DNA of 64,000 bases from Microglena sp. YARC (taxonomy: Eukaryota > Chlorophyta > Chlorophyceae > Chlamydomonadales > Chlamydomonadaceae): NCBI GenBank assembly GCA_022414725.1, contig CM039466.1, forward strand, positions 13,850,158 through 13,914,157. Direction: 5' to 3'. Shown one piece after another: positions 10,918 to 23,274 of the stretch. Both the position numbers and the translations under genes were made by a program. Within the stretch, counting starts at the first letter, position 1; every line of letters begins with the position of its first letter. The notes under the pieces are model-generated. The model was not told the DNA's origin. It did not search any database and saw nothing but the letters and a program-made list of their open reading frames with translations.

Positions 10918-11327
10918 GACCAAACTAGAGATATGATCAGAGTATTCGACCAAACTAGAGATGCGATCAGAGTACTAGACCAAACTAGAGATATGATCAG
11001 AGTATTCGACCAAACTAGGGATATGATCAGAGTATTCGACCAAGCTAGAGATATGATCAGAGTATTCGACCAAACTAGAGATATGATCAGAGTAATAGAC
11101 CAAACTAGAGATATGATCAGAGTAATAGACCAAACTAGAGATATGATCAGAGTATTAGACCAAACTAGAGATATGATCAGAGTAACAGACCAAACTAGAG
11201 AAATGATCAGAGTACTAGACCAAACTAGAGATATGATCAGAGTATTATATCAAACTAGAGATATGATCAGAGTAATACACCAAACTAGAGATATGATCAG
11301 AGTATTAGACCAAACTAGACCAAACTG
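10918..11327. repeat. 30-bp minisatellite, main block (~14 units)
   Basis: About 14 units of the GACCAAACTAGAGATATGAT-type repeat. Because the unit is a multiple of three, it gives a long repetitive reading frame (DQTRDMIRV units) that need not be translated. Confidence 0.95.
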
Positions 11328-11744
11328 GTATGGAACACGTCGGCTTCTGGGTTTGTAGTTCAGTTCATCAGTTGTCTAAAATTGATACATTTCTTATTGA
11401 ATGTTGTAAAATATGTCAAGGTTGTCCACGTGGGTATGCCAAGGTGAAACGACGCGCAGCGGGATGCATTTGCTAATTGCAATCGCCAACAACTTGATCG
11501 TTTGAAAGATTTAACGTAGATTGTCATGTTATGTTTTATGCCTAGGCTTGGCATCCAATGGTATGCTTTTACTTGTAGAACTTGTAGAACTGTGAGAGAG
11601 CCGCATGTACATGTAATTTTTTGTAGCAGATGTGTGAATGCAGATGAGGCGGATGTCTTCTTTCTTGGGCTGTTTCTGATGGATGTGGAACATGGTTTCC
11701 GTGTGTCTACGATGAGAGCTTGGTAGTCAGCTATTGTGTTTGAC

Positions 11745-12440
11745 ATGCTTCAGGTCCCTAGATTGAGTCCACAGGACAGGAGGGAAACGACAGATGAAAA
11801 CACCGCGTCTACTGTCCGCAACCCCTAGATCTGTACGCGAATAAGTGCTCTCCGGGGCAAGCTTTCGACAGCAGGCTGGTTCCCAAAGTGCACCATTCTG
11901 CAGATACAGCAACTCCCAAGGAAGTTGAGAAGCGAAGCTGCTCTTCACCATTGGAGTTGCCTTGCGGGTATTGAACTTGCTTTCAGACTATTCAAACTGC
12001 TTTGCGACTATTGGACAAGCGAGGCTTTGCATGTATGTACTGGTGTTGCGACTATTCAACTTGCTTTGCAAATTCAACGCATGACAGAACAGACTACCAT
12101 GCAAGGTACATGGATGGGCAAGCAATTGTGGCAGAGAAGTTGTGGAGCGATGTTGCGTATTGGACTTGCGACCATGCAAACTGCTGTGCAAGTATTACAC
12201 TGCAAAACTTGCGTATACCGGGATAGCAACTGTTCATCGAGGGCAGAGAAGTTACAAAGTTGCAAGCAACAAGGTTAAGAAGAAGAACCATCCCCTGCGA
12301 TGGAATCGAGCACGAGTCGCTTAGACTTCAGAGTACTGAATTGACCGGCTTATTTGACCGGCTTTCTTGGGAGGATCTGAGGATTTGAGGATTTGAAAAA
12401 ACAGCACAATTTCGCGTAAGTATCGCATAGGTCTGTCCCC
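11745..12440 (+). mobile_element. Repeat family B, interrupted partial copy
   Basis: 11745-11865 matches the CCACAGGACAGGAGGGAAAC segment of family B. 12295-12440 matches its TGGAATCGAGCACGAGT...TTGACCGGC end. Between them is unrelated sequence with repeated TTGCGACTATT and TTGCAA motifs. The copy ends against the degenerate minisatellite at GACCAACTAG. Confidence 0.6.
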
Positions 12441-12454
12441 CTTAGGGGGCCGAC

Positions 12455-12610
12455 CAACTAGGAATATGATCAGACCAAACTAGGGATATGCTCAATCCAA
12501 ACCAGTGATATGATCAGACCAAACTAGGGATATCACCAGACCAAGGTTATGTTTGAAATAAAGATTAGGGCTCACGAAACGTAGCTGAAGGACATGAAAA
12601 AGTCACTAGT
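12455..12610. repeat. Degenerate minisatellite units shared with 21.2 kb
   Basis: Degraded CCAAACTAGGGATATG units followed by GGGCTCACGAAACGTAGCTG. The same order occurs at 21230-21400, supporting an older duplication of the region. Confidence 0.6.
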
Positions 12611-12889
12611 CAGTAGAAGGGCTAGGAAAGATGAAGTAAGCTATACCCCAAATCAGCGTTGCTCAAGGGAAATGTGGAATCCAAGGAAATCATTGGCACA
12701 GACTGGCACAGCGCACCCCCTTGGCAGAAATCGTTGCTGGCCGGAACAGCCCAGGGAACATTTGAAGGACAGAGTAGCGTACACTGTGTTCACATAGAAG
12801 AGAGCTAGAAGCATAAACTATGATAATGAGAGAGCAGTAGCGGGAGACTATGTCCGCTGCCTGTACTGCTCTACGGAAGTACACAGTGG

Positions 12890-13240
12890 TTCAGGAATGT
12901 ACTGCCCTAATATCTGGTGGTGGATATCTGGGGGTGATTATCTCAGGGGTATATGTGTCTAGAGACGAATATCTGTGGGAGTGAATGTCCCCTGGGGTGA
13001 TTATATCTGGGGGTGGATATCTCAGGTGTGAATATATTTAAGGTTGTATATCTCAGGGAGTGAATATCCCGGGGGTGATTATCTCTGGGGGTGAATAACT
13101 GAGTATCTCTGGGGTGATTATATCCGGATGTGAATATATCTAGGGGTGAATATATCTGGGGTAAATATATCGAAGGACAAATATCTCTGGGAATGAATAT
13201 CCCCTGGGATGATTATATTTGGGGGTGAATATCCCCACAA
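12890..13240. repeat. GGGGTGAATATCT degenerate minisatellite
   Basis: Imperfect units of about 18-30 bases built around GGGGGTGATTATATCT and GGTGAATATCTC. No gene is seen. Confidence 0.75.
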
Positions 13241-13719
13241 GGTCTCTGTGGGCCTGGAATGTGGGCATGGTAGCATGGTTTGGACCCATATCCACAGGTT
13301 TTATTTTTGTGCTATGAGCCACACGTTCTAGGCAGCTCCCCTGACTGGCTACTCGGAGAAACTTGGCGCAACCTAGTGCACTTGAAGCTGAAAACATCAG
13401 CTGTTCAGTGCCCAGTTTTTTATTTTTTATTTTTGAAAGGACTTTCACCCCAGCAGGTGGGTCTCCCGACACAAACCAGCGACCCGGAGGATTCAGTTCG
13501 AATGGCCTTGCCACTAGTACAAAAGAGCAGGCGCAGTTAGGGTAGATCTAGGTGCCTTGCCTAGTGGCTGGCCCTAGGAATTTTTCACAAAGGTAATTTC
13601 ATTCCAACCCCCTGGGTTAAAAACAAACCTCTTTTTTAAATTGGGGCCCACCCTCATTTTAAAGGGGGGTGAAATATGCGGGGTTCGAGACAAACCTTTT
13701 TAGGGCGAAGCCCTTAAAG

Positions 13720-14340
13720 GAGCACTTGGCAGCTCCTTGGGCCAGCCACTAGGCTAAGCACCTGTATCTACCCTAGTGGCTGGCCCAAGGAGCTGCCTAG
13801 TACCTGTAACGAAAAGCAGAAGCTGGCTCAAGGAGCTGCCTAGAAGTTGTTCTGTAAAGCCGAAAAGAAGAGCCCTGCACTAATCATGGCTGACGGAGCT
13901 GCCTAGAAACTGTTCTGAAAAGCCGAAAAGAAAAGCCCTGCACATATCATGGCTCAAGGAGCTGCCTAGAATCTGTTCTGAAAAGCCGAAAAGAAAAGCC
14001 CTGCACGTATCATGGCTCAAGGAGCTGCCTAGAATCTGTTCTGAAAAGCCGAAAAGAAAAGCCCTGCACGTATCATGGCTCAAGGAGCTGCCTAGAAGCT
14101 GTTCTGAAAAGCCGAAAAGAAAAGTCCTGCACATATCATGGCTGAAGGAGCTACCTAGAACCTGTTCTGAAAAGCTGAAAAGAAAAGCCCTGCACATATC
14201 ATGGCGCCACAGGTTCCTACCTGGTTGTAGCCGTACCAAGGAGCTGCCTTGAAGCTGTTCTGAAAAGCCGGAGAGAACAGCCTGCACATATCATGGCGCC
14301 ACAGGATCCTACCTAGTTGTAGCCGTACCAATTGCTGCAA
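13720..14340. repeat. ~63-bp satellite
   Basis: Seven or more units of about 63-67 bp containing AAGGAGCTGCCTAGAA and TCTGAAAAGCCGAAAAG. The minus-strand frame reads repeatedly through FLFGFSEQ because the unit is a multiple of three. Confidence 0.85.
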
Positions 14341-14649
14341 GTTCCTGAAATCAGATTGAGGGAGGAGTTTTTCAGAGGAAAGTGTTAAGTATAGGTATTT
14401 CTGTGGGACATGAAACAGATTTCAGGTCACTAGATTCACTCACCTTCATTCCTTCCTTCCTTCTTTCATGTGCACCCCACCCACCCACCCCCACCTCCTC
14501 TCCTCCCATTCCCGCTACACACCAGGTATTACAAGGTCTTCTCCGAGTTTGTATCATTCATTCCTTGATATATCCATTCAGAGGAAAGTGTTAAGTAGAA
14601 TAGTCAAGGGCCGACCAACCACGACTGTGTGCCGTAACACGCAGCACTG

Positions 14650-15480
14650 AGTCACGGTTTAGCCTATAGGGGCTACCTCAACATTATGCAACCTATAGGG
14701 GCTACCTCAACATCATGTAACCTAGAGGCTACCTCAGCATCATGCAACCTTCAGGGGATACCTCATTATCATGCAACCTCAGCATCATGCAACGTATAGG
14801 GGTTACCTCAACAACATGCAACCTTTAGGGTCTACCTCAGCATCATGCAACCTTAAGGGTCTACCTCAGCATCATGTGACCTCAAGGGGCTACCTCGACA
14901 CCATGCAACCTATAGGGGATTCCTCAACATCATGCAACCTATAGGGTCCATCTCAACATCATGCAACCTATAGGGGCAACCTCAACAACATGCAACCTTT
15001 AGGGTCTACCTCAGCATCATGCAACCTCAAGGGGTTAACTCAGCACCATGCAACCTCAAGGGGCTACCTGAACATCATGCAAACTATAGGGGCTTCCTCA
15101 ACATCATGCAACCTATAGGGGCCATCTCAACATCATGCAACCTTTAGGAGCTACCTCAACAGCATGCAACATATAGGGGCTACCTTAACAGCATGCAACC
15201 TAAAGAGGCAACCTCGACATCATGAAACCTATAGGGGCTACCTCAACATCATGCAACCTCATCATGCATACAACCTCATCTTGCATGCAACCTCATCATC
15301 ATGCATACTCAGGGAGCTACCTTATCAATATGTAACCTCAAGGGGCTAACTCACCTTGCGTACATCCTCACCATGCACGCAACCTTATCATCATTCATTC
15401 TGAGAGGGTTACTTCATCTTGCATGCAACCTGAAAGGCCTACTTCACCTTGCATGCGACCTCATCATGCATGAAACTCAT
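14650..15480. repeat. ~29-bp minisatellite
   Basis: Long array of CTACCTCAACATCATGCAAC plus CTATAGGGG units with many substitutions, degrading into CATCATGCATGCAACCT near 15250-15480. Confidence 0.85.
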
Positions 15481-16045
15481 CATGCAGCTCAGAACTTAAT
15501 GGAGTACAGTGCCTCATCGAAGTTCCACCCTCCGACAGAATTAGCGCAGGAAACGAAGGAAGGCGCCGGATGAAGGGTCGCGGCATAGTAACGAAATTGG
15601 GCGCCATGCTTAAAGCTTTGTCGAAGTTGTATCGCATCGAAGTAGTTCTGGCGTCGAAGTACCTAGTTCTGGCATTGGAATAGGTAGATCTAGCGTTGGA
15701 ATAGGTAGATCTGGCATCGAAGTAGGTGTAACATCGAATTAGAAGCGAAGGGGCACTTGGGGTTGCTTCAACCAACCGAGGTAGCTAAAGTTGTGCACTC
15801 AAGAGCAGTGTCAAGTCGAGAAGTTGCTACGAGCTCAAAGAAGTTGCTCGCTACACAAAAAAGTTGCTCGTTTAAGTGGCATGTATTGGTGCTTGCAAGC
15901 TGTTGCAAGCCTGAGTAAAAAATCTCCTGCGGGACTGCCGAAGGTCACTCTTCAGTCCCTAGATATGTTGCGGTTTCCTACCCCTACCTGGTTAGCTCAG
16001 GCAGTTCAGGGGAGGATTCGAGGGGAGGATATCACGTAATGGGGG

Positions 16046-16330
16046 GCCGCCACGCCCCCTCACCGAATCTACCCTGGATCGCGTATCTCCTGGCGTTTGA
16101 ATTTTCGCAGCAATTTTCAAATCTCGGCCCAAATCTCGGCCCAAATCTCGGCAGGTGTGCCCGCTCGCGAGGTAGCAACAGAACGGGGCTTGCAAACTCT
16201 TTTTTCAATCATGCCTCGCGAGCGAGCACAACTGCCGAGATTTGGGCCGAGATTTGAACATTGCTGCGACAATTCAAACGCCAGGAGATACGCGATCCTC
16301 CAGGGTAGATTCGGTGAGGGGACGTGGCTC
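16046..16330. mobile_element. Foldback element with ~120-bp inverted arms
   Basis: The left arm (about 16046-16175) and right arm (about 16210-16330) are near-perfect reverse complements. Both contain the CTCACCGAATCTACCCTGG / CAGGGTAGATTCGGTGAG, TATCTCCTGGCGTTTGAATT and CTCGGCCCAAATCTCGGC segments, separated by a ~35-base loop. This would form a long hairpin. No target duplication could be fixed. Confidence 0.85.
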
Positions 16331-16845
16331 TTGGGGGTGGGAATATTGCAAATACATATCTCGACGGAATTGCGAGTATTTCAACGGACATGCGAGTGTC
16401 GGGAAAACGCGGACAAATGAGCGGAACGATGTTGTAGGAAATATCTGACATGGCTCAACCGAAGAGGACAGAAAGGCTCGGAAGACAAATATTAGTCAAG
16501 TAAATAGCTTAGAAAATAGCTCAGAAAACAAGAATGAGAAAACAAGAATGAGAAAATAGCTTAGAAAACAAGAATGAGAAAGCAAGAATGAGAAAACTTG
16601 AACGAAAACAAGTACCGGTGGGAGAAAACACATCTTGATAATTTACTAATCGACCGATTATCCGGGTACACGCACACGTAGAATATGACGTGGTAGATAT
16701 TTACGTAGTGTGTGGATGTGTGTTGCGTAGGAGCTGATATTATTTGCATCGTCGACAGTACAAATAGATAGCAGACATATTAAGTTCTTACATCGGCATA
16801 TACTTTGCCAAGGTCTCTTCGTCCCCCTCCTCTTCAGGTGAAAAG

Positions 16846-17105
16846 CTGATCCCGATGCGCATTCATGCCTCGCCCTGCCAACCTGTCTGCCTTGCCCACC
16901 CCGCTTGGCAGTCGTGCCTCGCGGTAGCCCATGGTTAGAGGCTCGACTTGCATGTGTTGCCTCGAACTTATTGATACCGCGCCCGATCGTTTTCAAACCT
17001 GATCCCGATCGGCACTCGTGTCTCGCTCTGCCTCCCTGTCTGCCCTACCCACTCCACTCGGCAGTCGTATCTCGCGGTGGCCCATGGTTAGAGGCTCGAC
17101 TTGCA
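16846..17105. repeat. Two-unit ~154-bp tandem repeat
   Basis: Two successive diverged copies of a segment running from CTGATCCCGATC/G through CCCATGGTTAGAGGCTCGAC to TTGCATGTG. No gene is recognised here or in 17106-17640. Confidence 0.65.
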
Positions 17106-17640
17106 TGTGCTGCCTACCCCGTCCCACATTTTTGGCACAATTGAACTCTTGCTTGGCTCCACGTATATGGTTAGCCTCCTGCTTCCTACCACACCTCCTC
17201 CCATGCGATTTGTCTCCCCTCACCCATCCCACCCCAACCTCCACACCTCGCAGGCACGTCATCTGTTCGCTTCCGAAACCATCGCGCTGTCGCCAGCTTC
17301 GTGCCCTCTGTACTAGGTGGGTGAAGGGTTATTCCATCCGGTGTGGCATGCGCGTACGCTGATAGGCTTGTATGGCTCTTTTTCTGCGGTTTCGTGCGTT
17401 TGTGCAGTATTCATTTAGTTTGTTGCCCCTTCTGGTCGCCCTTCTGGGGAGCGGGAGCCTCCTCAGTCCGGTTGCGGTTGTGTCGAGCTGTCTGTCGTTA
17501 CGGTTGCTTGTGTGTTAGGGAAGAGGGAAGTGTTGCTCTTTCTGTTATACGCGTCGGCACGTAACCCTGGCCCTGACTACGTCCCAAACCATCCCTGGAT
17601 TTGGTACGCTGCACTCGCACTGCATTCCGCCATTCTGTGC

Positions 17641-17745
17641 CACCTGCCGCTCCGAGGCAACACTCACCGCCATTATCCCGCATCGCTTGCGACGCGTCTA
17701 GGACTTGTTCAGGAATTACATACGCGTACGGACTTCAGGTGCATA
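17641..17745 (+). promoter_or_regulatory. Conserved block upstream of ice-binding gene C
   Basis: Older-paralogue version of the block at 2285-2385. CGCTTGCGACGCGTCTAGGA and CATACGCGTACGGACTT are unchanged while the flanks have diverged. It lies about 460-560 bases upstream of the start codon. Confidence 0.45.
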
Positions 17746-18202
17746 CGGCCCTTGTGGGAGAACCCTGAGTGACGCTTTTATCTGTCGAGGGACCTCCCCA
17801 CCCACCTCACCCTTCCCCTACCCCTATCCCCTACCGCCGTCCTGTGCAATCCCACCCCCACCCCTATCCCCTACTACCGTCCTGTGCAATGAGACTAATA
17901 GCCCGTACCGCTGTTCAGTTCAGTAAGTTTAGGTCACCTGAATCCAGAGCTGCCTCCCTTATCAGGTCCTTATTTTAGAGGCATGGAAACAGGGGCATAA
18001 TAACCCATATCATATGATACTATACACTGTAGCCTGGCCATATGGTTGACTGCTGTGTGCTGTTGTGTGATGGGGTGCAGTGACGTATACTATGATGTGG
18101 TCCCACATTCTGTGGGCTGAGCCTAAATCCATCATCCACTGAAAAGACCCACTACTTATTTCAAGCTAACATCATGTGTGTCATCGCGGTGTGCAGATAA
18201 TA

Positions 18203-19546
18203 ATGCCCTTCAAGTCTGCAGCCATGGTCTGGCTCGCTCCCATCGTGCTCCTGCTGGCCACAAGCAGCCCATGTAGTGCTGGCATCATCGGCCGTAAGCT
18301 ACTGAACAAAGGTGTACCAACCGGCAATGACTTCGTTGATCTTGGAGCAGCATCTGAGTTCACTGTGCTTGCAGCCACCAGGGTTACCAACTCGGTAAGT
18401 AGTTGCCTACGACCACGTGGAGGGCTTGCATGCTGTGATTTTTGCTTGTAGTCCTATAGGGTGATGGTAGTATCCCTTGTGTAATGCTGTTACCAGTTGG
18501 TTAGATTATTATTAGCTACATGCAGCTAATAATTAGCATGTCTCTGCATACATGCACACATCTAACTTATATTTTGGGGGCAAAGCTGCCTCGTTACCAG
18601 TCTGGGCAGCTGCTAGATTAGTTATATTTCAACAACTCCCACCTCTACATCAACTGAATTCTGCTCATTCTAATGCAGGGTGTCTCTCCTGTTGGAGGGT
18701 TCCTTGGTGTCAGTCCTGGTGTGGATGTTGCCGATCCTAACTATGAGATTGAGTACAATATCTCCGACGGTCCTGAAGGTCCCCTTTCCTCTAAATACGC
18801 ACATGATGCTGCTGCTCTGGCATACACTGAGGCCAAAGGCCGCACGTTGGGTGTGGAGACCATCCCTCAAGTGAATATGGGAGGGAAGACCTATTACCCT
18901 GGCCTGTACAAGACTGCTGGCGCACTTGAGATCTCATCGGGTTCTTTGACCTTAGATGGAGGAGGCGATGCTGATGGCGTGTTCATTTTCCAGATGGAGA
19001 CGACGTTCTTGGTGAGTGCGAACTTATGCGTGGCTCGTGCTGTTGGTATGGTTGCTGTCAGCTGTAATACATAGCATACTGCTGACCTATCTTTGCTGCT
19101 AAATTATCCAATTATCTAAAAAGCAAGAAAGCAATAAACAGTATCCCTGTTGAAGCCAGCATCCTACCGGCATCCAACCGTTTGTTCTCCTTGTATGTAT
19201 CTATGTGTTGTGACAGATTAGGGGGCTGTGTAAGAATGTGACAGTTAGGGTTAGGACCAATTATATATGATGGGTCTAAAAACAAAAAGCACTGATGAAT
19301 TGAACCTCTTCTGATTATCCACAGATGAATACTGGGCGCCAGATGATCCTCACGAACAACGCGCAAGCCAGGAACATATTCTGGGTGGTTGGAACTTCTG
19401 CCACCTTTGAGGCCAATACCCAGGCGTATGGCACCTTCCTGGCACATCAATCCATCAGTGCGTTGACTGGTGCCACTTTCACGGGTCGTCTGCTAGCTAT
19501 CAATGCGGCTGTCACCATGCTGGCCAACACTGTGGACCAACCCTAG
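18203..19546 (+). CDS. Ice-binding protein C (DUF3494), intact three-exon gene
   Basis: Encodes a 248-residue secreted ice-binding protein, a single DUF3494 domain with little added, close to the family's minimal size. Exons are 18203-18394 (64 aa), 18679-19011 (111 aa) and 19325-19546 (73 aa plus stop). Donors are GTAAGT and GTGAGT, acceptors GCAG and ACAG, both introns phase 0. Residues 10-27 form the signal peptide. The domain starts at LGAASEFTVLAAT and includes FLGVSPG, GSLTLDGGGDADGVFIFQ, ILTNNAQARNIFWVVGTSAT and GATFTGRLLAINAAVT, all hallmarks of the ice-binding solenoid and its capping helix. The first ATG (MPFKSAA) is chosen because it also starts copy B. Reading frame and splice sites are intact, so this is the most likely functional member of the cluster. 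Confidence 0.95.
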
Positions 19547-21340
19547 TGAGAGTGAAGTCGAATGTTGAAGCGTTGAGCTCTTTGCCCATTGCAGATCACT
19601 GACTACTGCAGCCCTGAATGTTAAGTGCGTGCAAGTAAGGGGAGAGGGAATAGAGATGAAGCAACAAGGAACCTGAAATGATGCCGCATGTTAGCCCCTT
19701 GCTCATTGTAGACCATTGCCAAATGCAGGCAATTAGCCTGTGCAGTCCTGGATGTCTGGAGTGGGAGTGATTGGAATGGATGGAATGATGTGAAGCAACA
19801 AATCTTAACTGTCGCAGTTTTGAGGTTAATGTCTATTGTGATGGTATGTGTATAGAAAGAAGATAAATGGTTCCTCTAGGAAATTGGTTGAATCAGAATG
19901 GATGATAATTTTGTCGTCAGATGAGAAGTAAAGACGTGTAGATTCGTAATAATGAGGTGGATAGTAGACAAGGACTTGGATCAGGTTCCATGGCACTATC
20001 CAGCAAGTAGCCTGTTCGCCGTCGTATGCAGCAAAAATAATTACCTGAAAATGTAGAACCGGAAGTTACTAGAAAGTAACAAAATGTAAGCACATTCAAA
20101 CACTGGGCACACTGTTCAGAAAGATAATTGAACCAATACATATATATATAAAGTCCTTGGCCAACTTCGCGGTACATGGCGCCAAACCTTCTCCTTGCCA
20201 ACTAGAACTTGGTTACAGCTTCAGCCAGCAATTTGCCTGCTCGCCGTCTTCGGCAGTATATTGTTTTTACAAGAAAAGTACAAACGCGAGCCTTTTTTCT
20301 TCGTACCGGTATACATTTTTCTCTTTTATCTGCTACATGAATCATAATGCGAGCTTCTCGGCACGTGACACTTGCTCCATGAGACATACCAGCGAGAACG
20401 TTAGTTTTTACAACTGCCGAACTTGAACTTGGTAACATGGTCCCATTCAACAATTTGGCGTTTGGTCATGTTCGCTCCAAATTTGTCACTACCGATCAGT
20501 GAAATGCATATGGATTTGGTCATGTACTTTTATAATCGGGCCGCCATATAGCCAGTTGTAACATTTGGAAAGGGATAAATGTTTACAAATCAGGTGCTCG
20601 ATTCCCAGGTGTAACATTTGGGTAGGCACACGATAAATATCGGGCCTTGAGGCCTGCCCGATTCCAGATTCCAGAATCGGGCTGCACATATCTCCTTTCA
20701 TTTTGGCAAACTAAAAGCAGAGCATCAGCACCTGCAGCTTTAGGGCTTAGGGCTCAAAATTGACATGTTTATGGCTCAAAATTGGGCATTGTTTTGACCT
20801 TCGGAGGCAAAACGATTTGCACGGGCACTTTTTTGCCTGCTTCCAAGGGACACTTGTACCAAGATCCAAGATGCTGAGATAGTGGAACAGCACTCTATAC
20901 CTTTGCCCTTGTACTGTTGGAGAAACGACAAACACTTGCTAGCCCGAAAGCAGTCACTACTGTTGTAGTTCACGTGACCGTTGTCACGTGAAAGGCAAGG
21001 GAGGGCGGACGGCAGACGGAGGCCTCCGCGGAGGGCAAGGCTGTAAATAGGCAGTACATCGGAATACCGAGGGCAAGGGTCACCAATGTCATCGTCAACA
21101 TCCATTGATCCATTGGCTCATCATCGTCGTCTATATATTATAATGTTATCAGGGACTGGTTGTATTAGTGAGTCACTGTAAGGGATATCATCAGACCAAA
21201 GTACCAAACTAGGCATGTGATCAGACTAAAGTAGAGGTATGATCTGAGTATAAGACCAAACTAGGGATATGCTCGAACCAAACAAGGGATATCAATATAT
21301 CTTCAGACCAACCTAGGGATATCATTAGACCAATGTTATG
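19547..21340. other. 3' flank of gene C, diverged match to the flank of gene A
   Basis: Contains CCATTGCAGATC-type repeats, then blocks matching 5450-6500 and 7330-7960 in the same order, ending in degenerate 30-bp minisatellite units (21185-21335). No gene is recognised. This shows the older duplication covered at least 3.5 kb. Confidence 0.65.
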
Positions 21341-21479
21341 TTGGAAACAAGGATTAGGGCGCATGAAACGTAACTAAGGGACATGAAACAGTCACTTCTT
21401 TCTTTGTATGAGTAAGCACCTGCCTGAGCTGCCACTGCTTATTGACGAATATAACACGACCCGCTTGTGCAAGTTGGTC

Positions 21480-22130
21480 GGCCCCCTTAGGGGGACAGAT
21501 CTACGCGATGCTTACGCGAAATCGTGCTGTTCGTGCTGTTTTCTCAAATCTTCAAATTTCCCAACGCCGGTCAAATCCGCCGGTTAATCTGACTGGCTTG
21601 AAATCTTTCCGACTACCGGGCGGATTACCTCTGAGGGCAATTTTTCGCTTGCGTATCTCAGGGTTGCGCACTGTGGACGCGGCGTTTTCATTTGTCGTTT
21701 CCCTCCTGTCCTGTGGACTCAGCCTAGGGACCTGGAGCATGTCTACGATTTCCCCTTGAAGAATTCGCTTCTTCGTGACTCTCGTAGCTCATTACATCAG
21801 CGCATTGTGCTTGACAAGGAAATCTGCTCTTTCGCACTAGTTCCTGCAGGTTGCGAAGTAGCAACTGTAGCCTCGGGAGTTGCTGCACCTGCCTCCATGG
21901 AACTTCGGGAAGTCAGTGAGCTAATAAGTTCATTAGCCTTACATGCTACCAAGTTGAATAATAATGCCATGCCATGCTACATTGATTCTTGACCCCCCCA
22001 ATATTAAATTGAACGGATAAGTAAGCAACTGCTTGTGCATCCATCACCAAGGAGGCTGCCACTGCTGCTTGACGAACATTACCACCCCCCGGGGCCGACC
22101 TCCAGGGGACCCGCCAGGGCCCCCTACTAA
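21480..22130 (-). mobile_element. Repeat family B, inverted copy
   Basis: Reverse orientation relative to 8117-8800, with the same internal order. The 78-codon ORF here (21756-21992, plus strand) differs from the 8-kb copy at only about seven residues and keeps SLHQRIVLD and CEVATVASG. It ends at CCGACCTCCAGGGGACCCGC. Confidence 0.7.
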
Positions 22131-22527
22131 TCTTCGTGGGTATCATGGTAGGGACTTGAAAGACGGTGGGCAGCCCAGAGTTGGCTGAAGAACCATGTAA
22201 CAATTCAAATTCAAATTGTTCTTCCTCTTACTCCTCACTCATTGCAACGAGCAAATGTACAACGTGAAGCTATGGTGATTACTGCTAGTTCCGGCTTAAG
22301 CAGTGGTGTCCATAACTTCACGTCCTGAGAGTGGCACATTACTCGGATGTAACAATTTCAATTTCAATTTACAACGTGAAGCTCTGTAATGGCTTCTTGA
22401 TTTCCTCCATACCCCCATTTGCTTCCCTCGCACTCTCACAGACCCCTCACACTCAGGGCACGTCAAACCGGTCAGTTTTATGGATTTGGACAAATGTGTA
22501 CAAGGAACCCGGCCTATTAGAGTGTAG

Positions 22528-22700
22528 AATTAAATGATAACTGTAGCACGAACTCACTAACTCAGGCCCTGAGGGCCCCCGTGGGTAAAACACTTGTTTG
22601 GGGTTCAGTTCATCAATGCTTTTTCATTTGAAGCCCTTCCTATCACGGTTGGGAAAGTCCCTTAAGCATATTTGGCCTACCCCTGGACTGTAACATACAT
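22528..22700. repeat. Dispersed repeat family D
   Basis: Segment with TAGCACGAACTCA, GGTAAAACACTTGTTTGGGG, GGTTGGGAAAGTCCCTTAAG and CCTACCCCTGGACTGTAACA. Related copies are at 26195-26300, 26755-26935 and 58690-58885. No coding potential is seen; function and class are unknown. Confidence 0.65.
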
Positions 22701-22851
22701 ACAAAAAAACGGCAAGAACCCCCCCCCCCCCCCCCCCCCCCCCACCCCTCCACCCTTACCCACAACAGGCACACACACACACAACAGACATACAGACATA
22801 ACAACACGTCTACCATTCAACCTTACCCCTTCCAATTAAATGCGCTCGTGT

Positions 22852-23035
22852 GCGATCAGTCCCAGACCCAGACCCAGACCCAGTCCCAGACCCAGACCTA
22901 GACCCAGACCCAGACCCAGACCCAGATCCAGACCCAGACCTAGACCCAGACCCAGACCCAGACCCAGACCCAGACCTAGACCCAGACCCAGACCCAGACC
23001 CAGACCCAGACCCAGACCCAGACCCAGACCCTACC
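22852..23035. repeat. (CCCAGA)n hexanucleotide repeat
   Basis: About 30 copies of CCCAGA with a few CCTAGA variants, preceded by a poly-C run at 22720-22743. The Arg-Pro and Asp-Pro reading frames are a consequence of the hexamer. Confidence 0.95.
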
Positions 23036-23274
23036 CATCAAGCAAGGAGACACCCTATAGTGTCACGGCATAGAACTCCAAATCACACATGCATGCTATA
23101 GCATCCCAGTGTAGAACCCCATATCACAGATGCACACTGCAGCATCACCGCTTATAAACCTACAGCACGTTAACACCCTACAGCATCACGTCATAGGAAC
23201 CCATAGCATGCATGCTATAGTATCACGGAATATATACTTAAAGCACACAGGCATGCCACACGCACGTGTCACAT

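Noticed and set aside
10618..11358. 246-codon plus-strand ORF with DQTRDMIRV repeats
   Set aside because: It is the 30-bp minisatellite read in one frame; a unit divisible by three keeps any frame open. The upstream part lies inside a transposon.
13880..14287. 135-codon minus-strand ORF with FLFGFSEQ repeats
   Set aside because: 63-bp satellite read in frame; no other support.
22840..23101. Arg-Pro and Asp-Pro repeat ORFs
   Set aside because: Direct product of a (CCCAGA)n hexanucleotide repeat, with no start context or domain.
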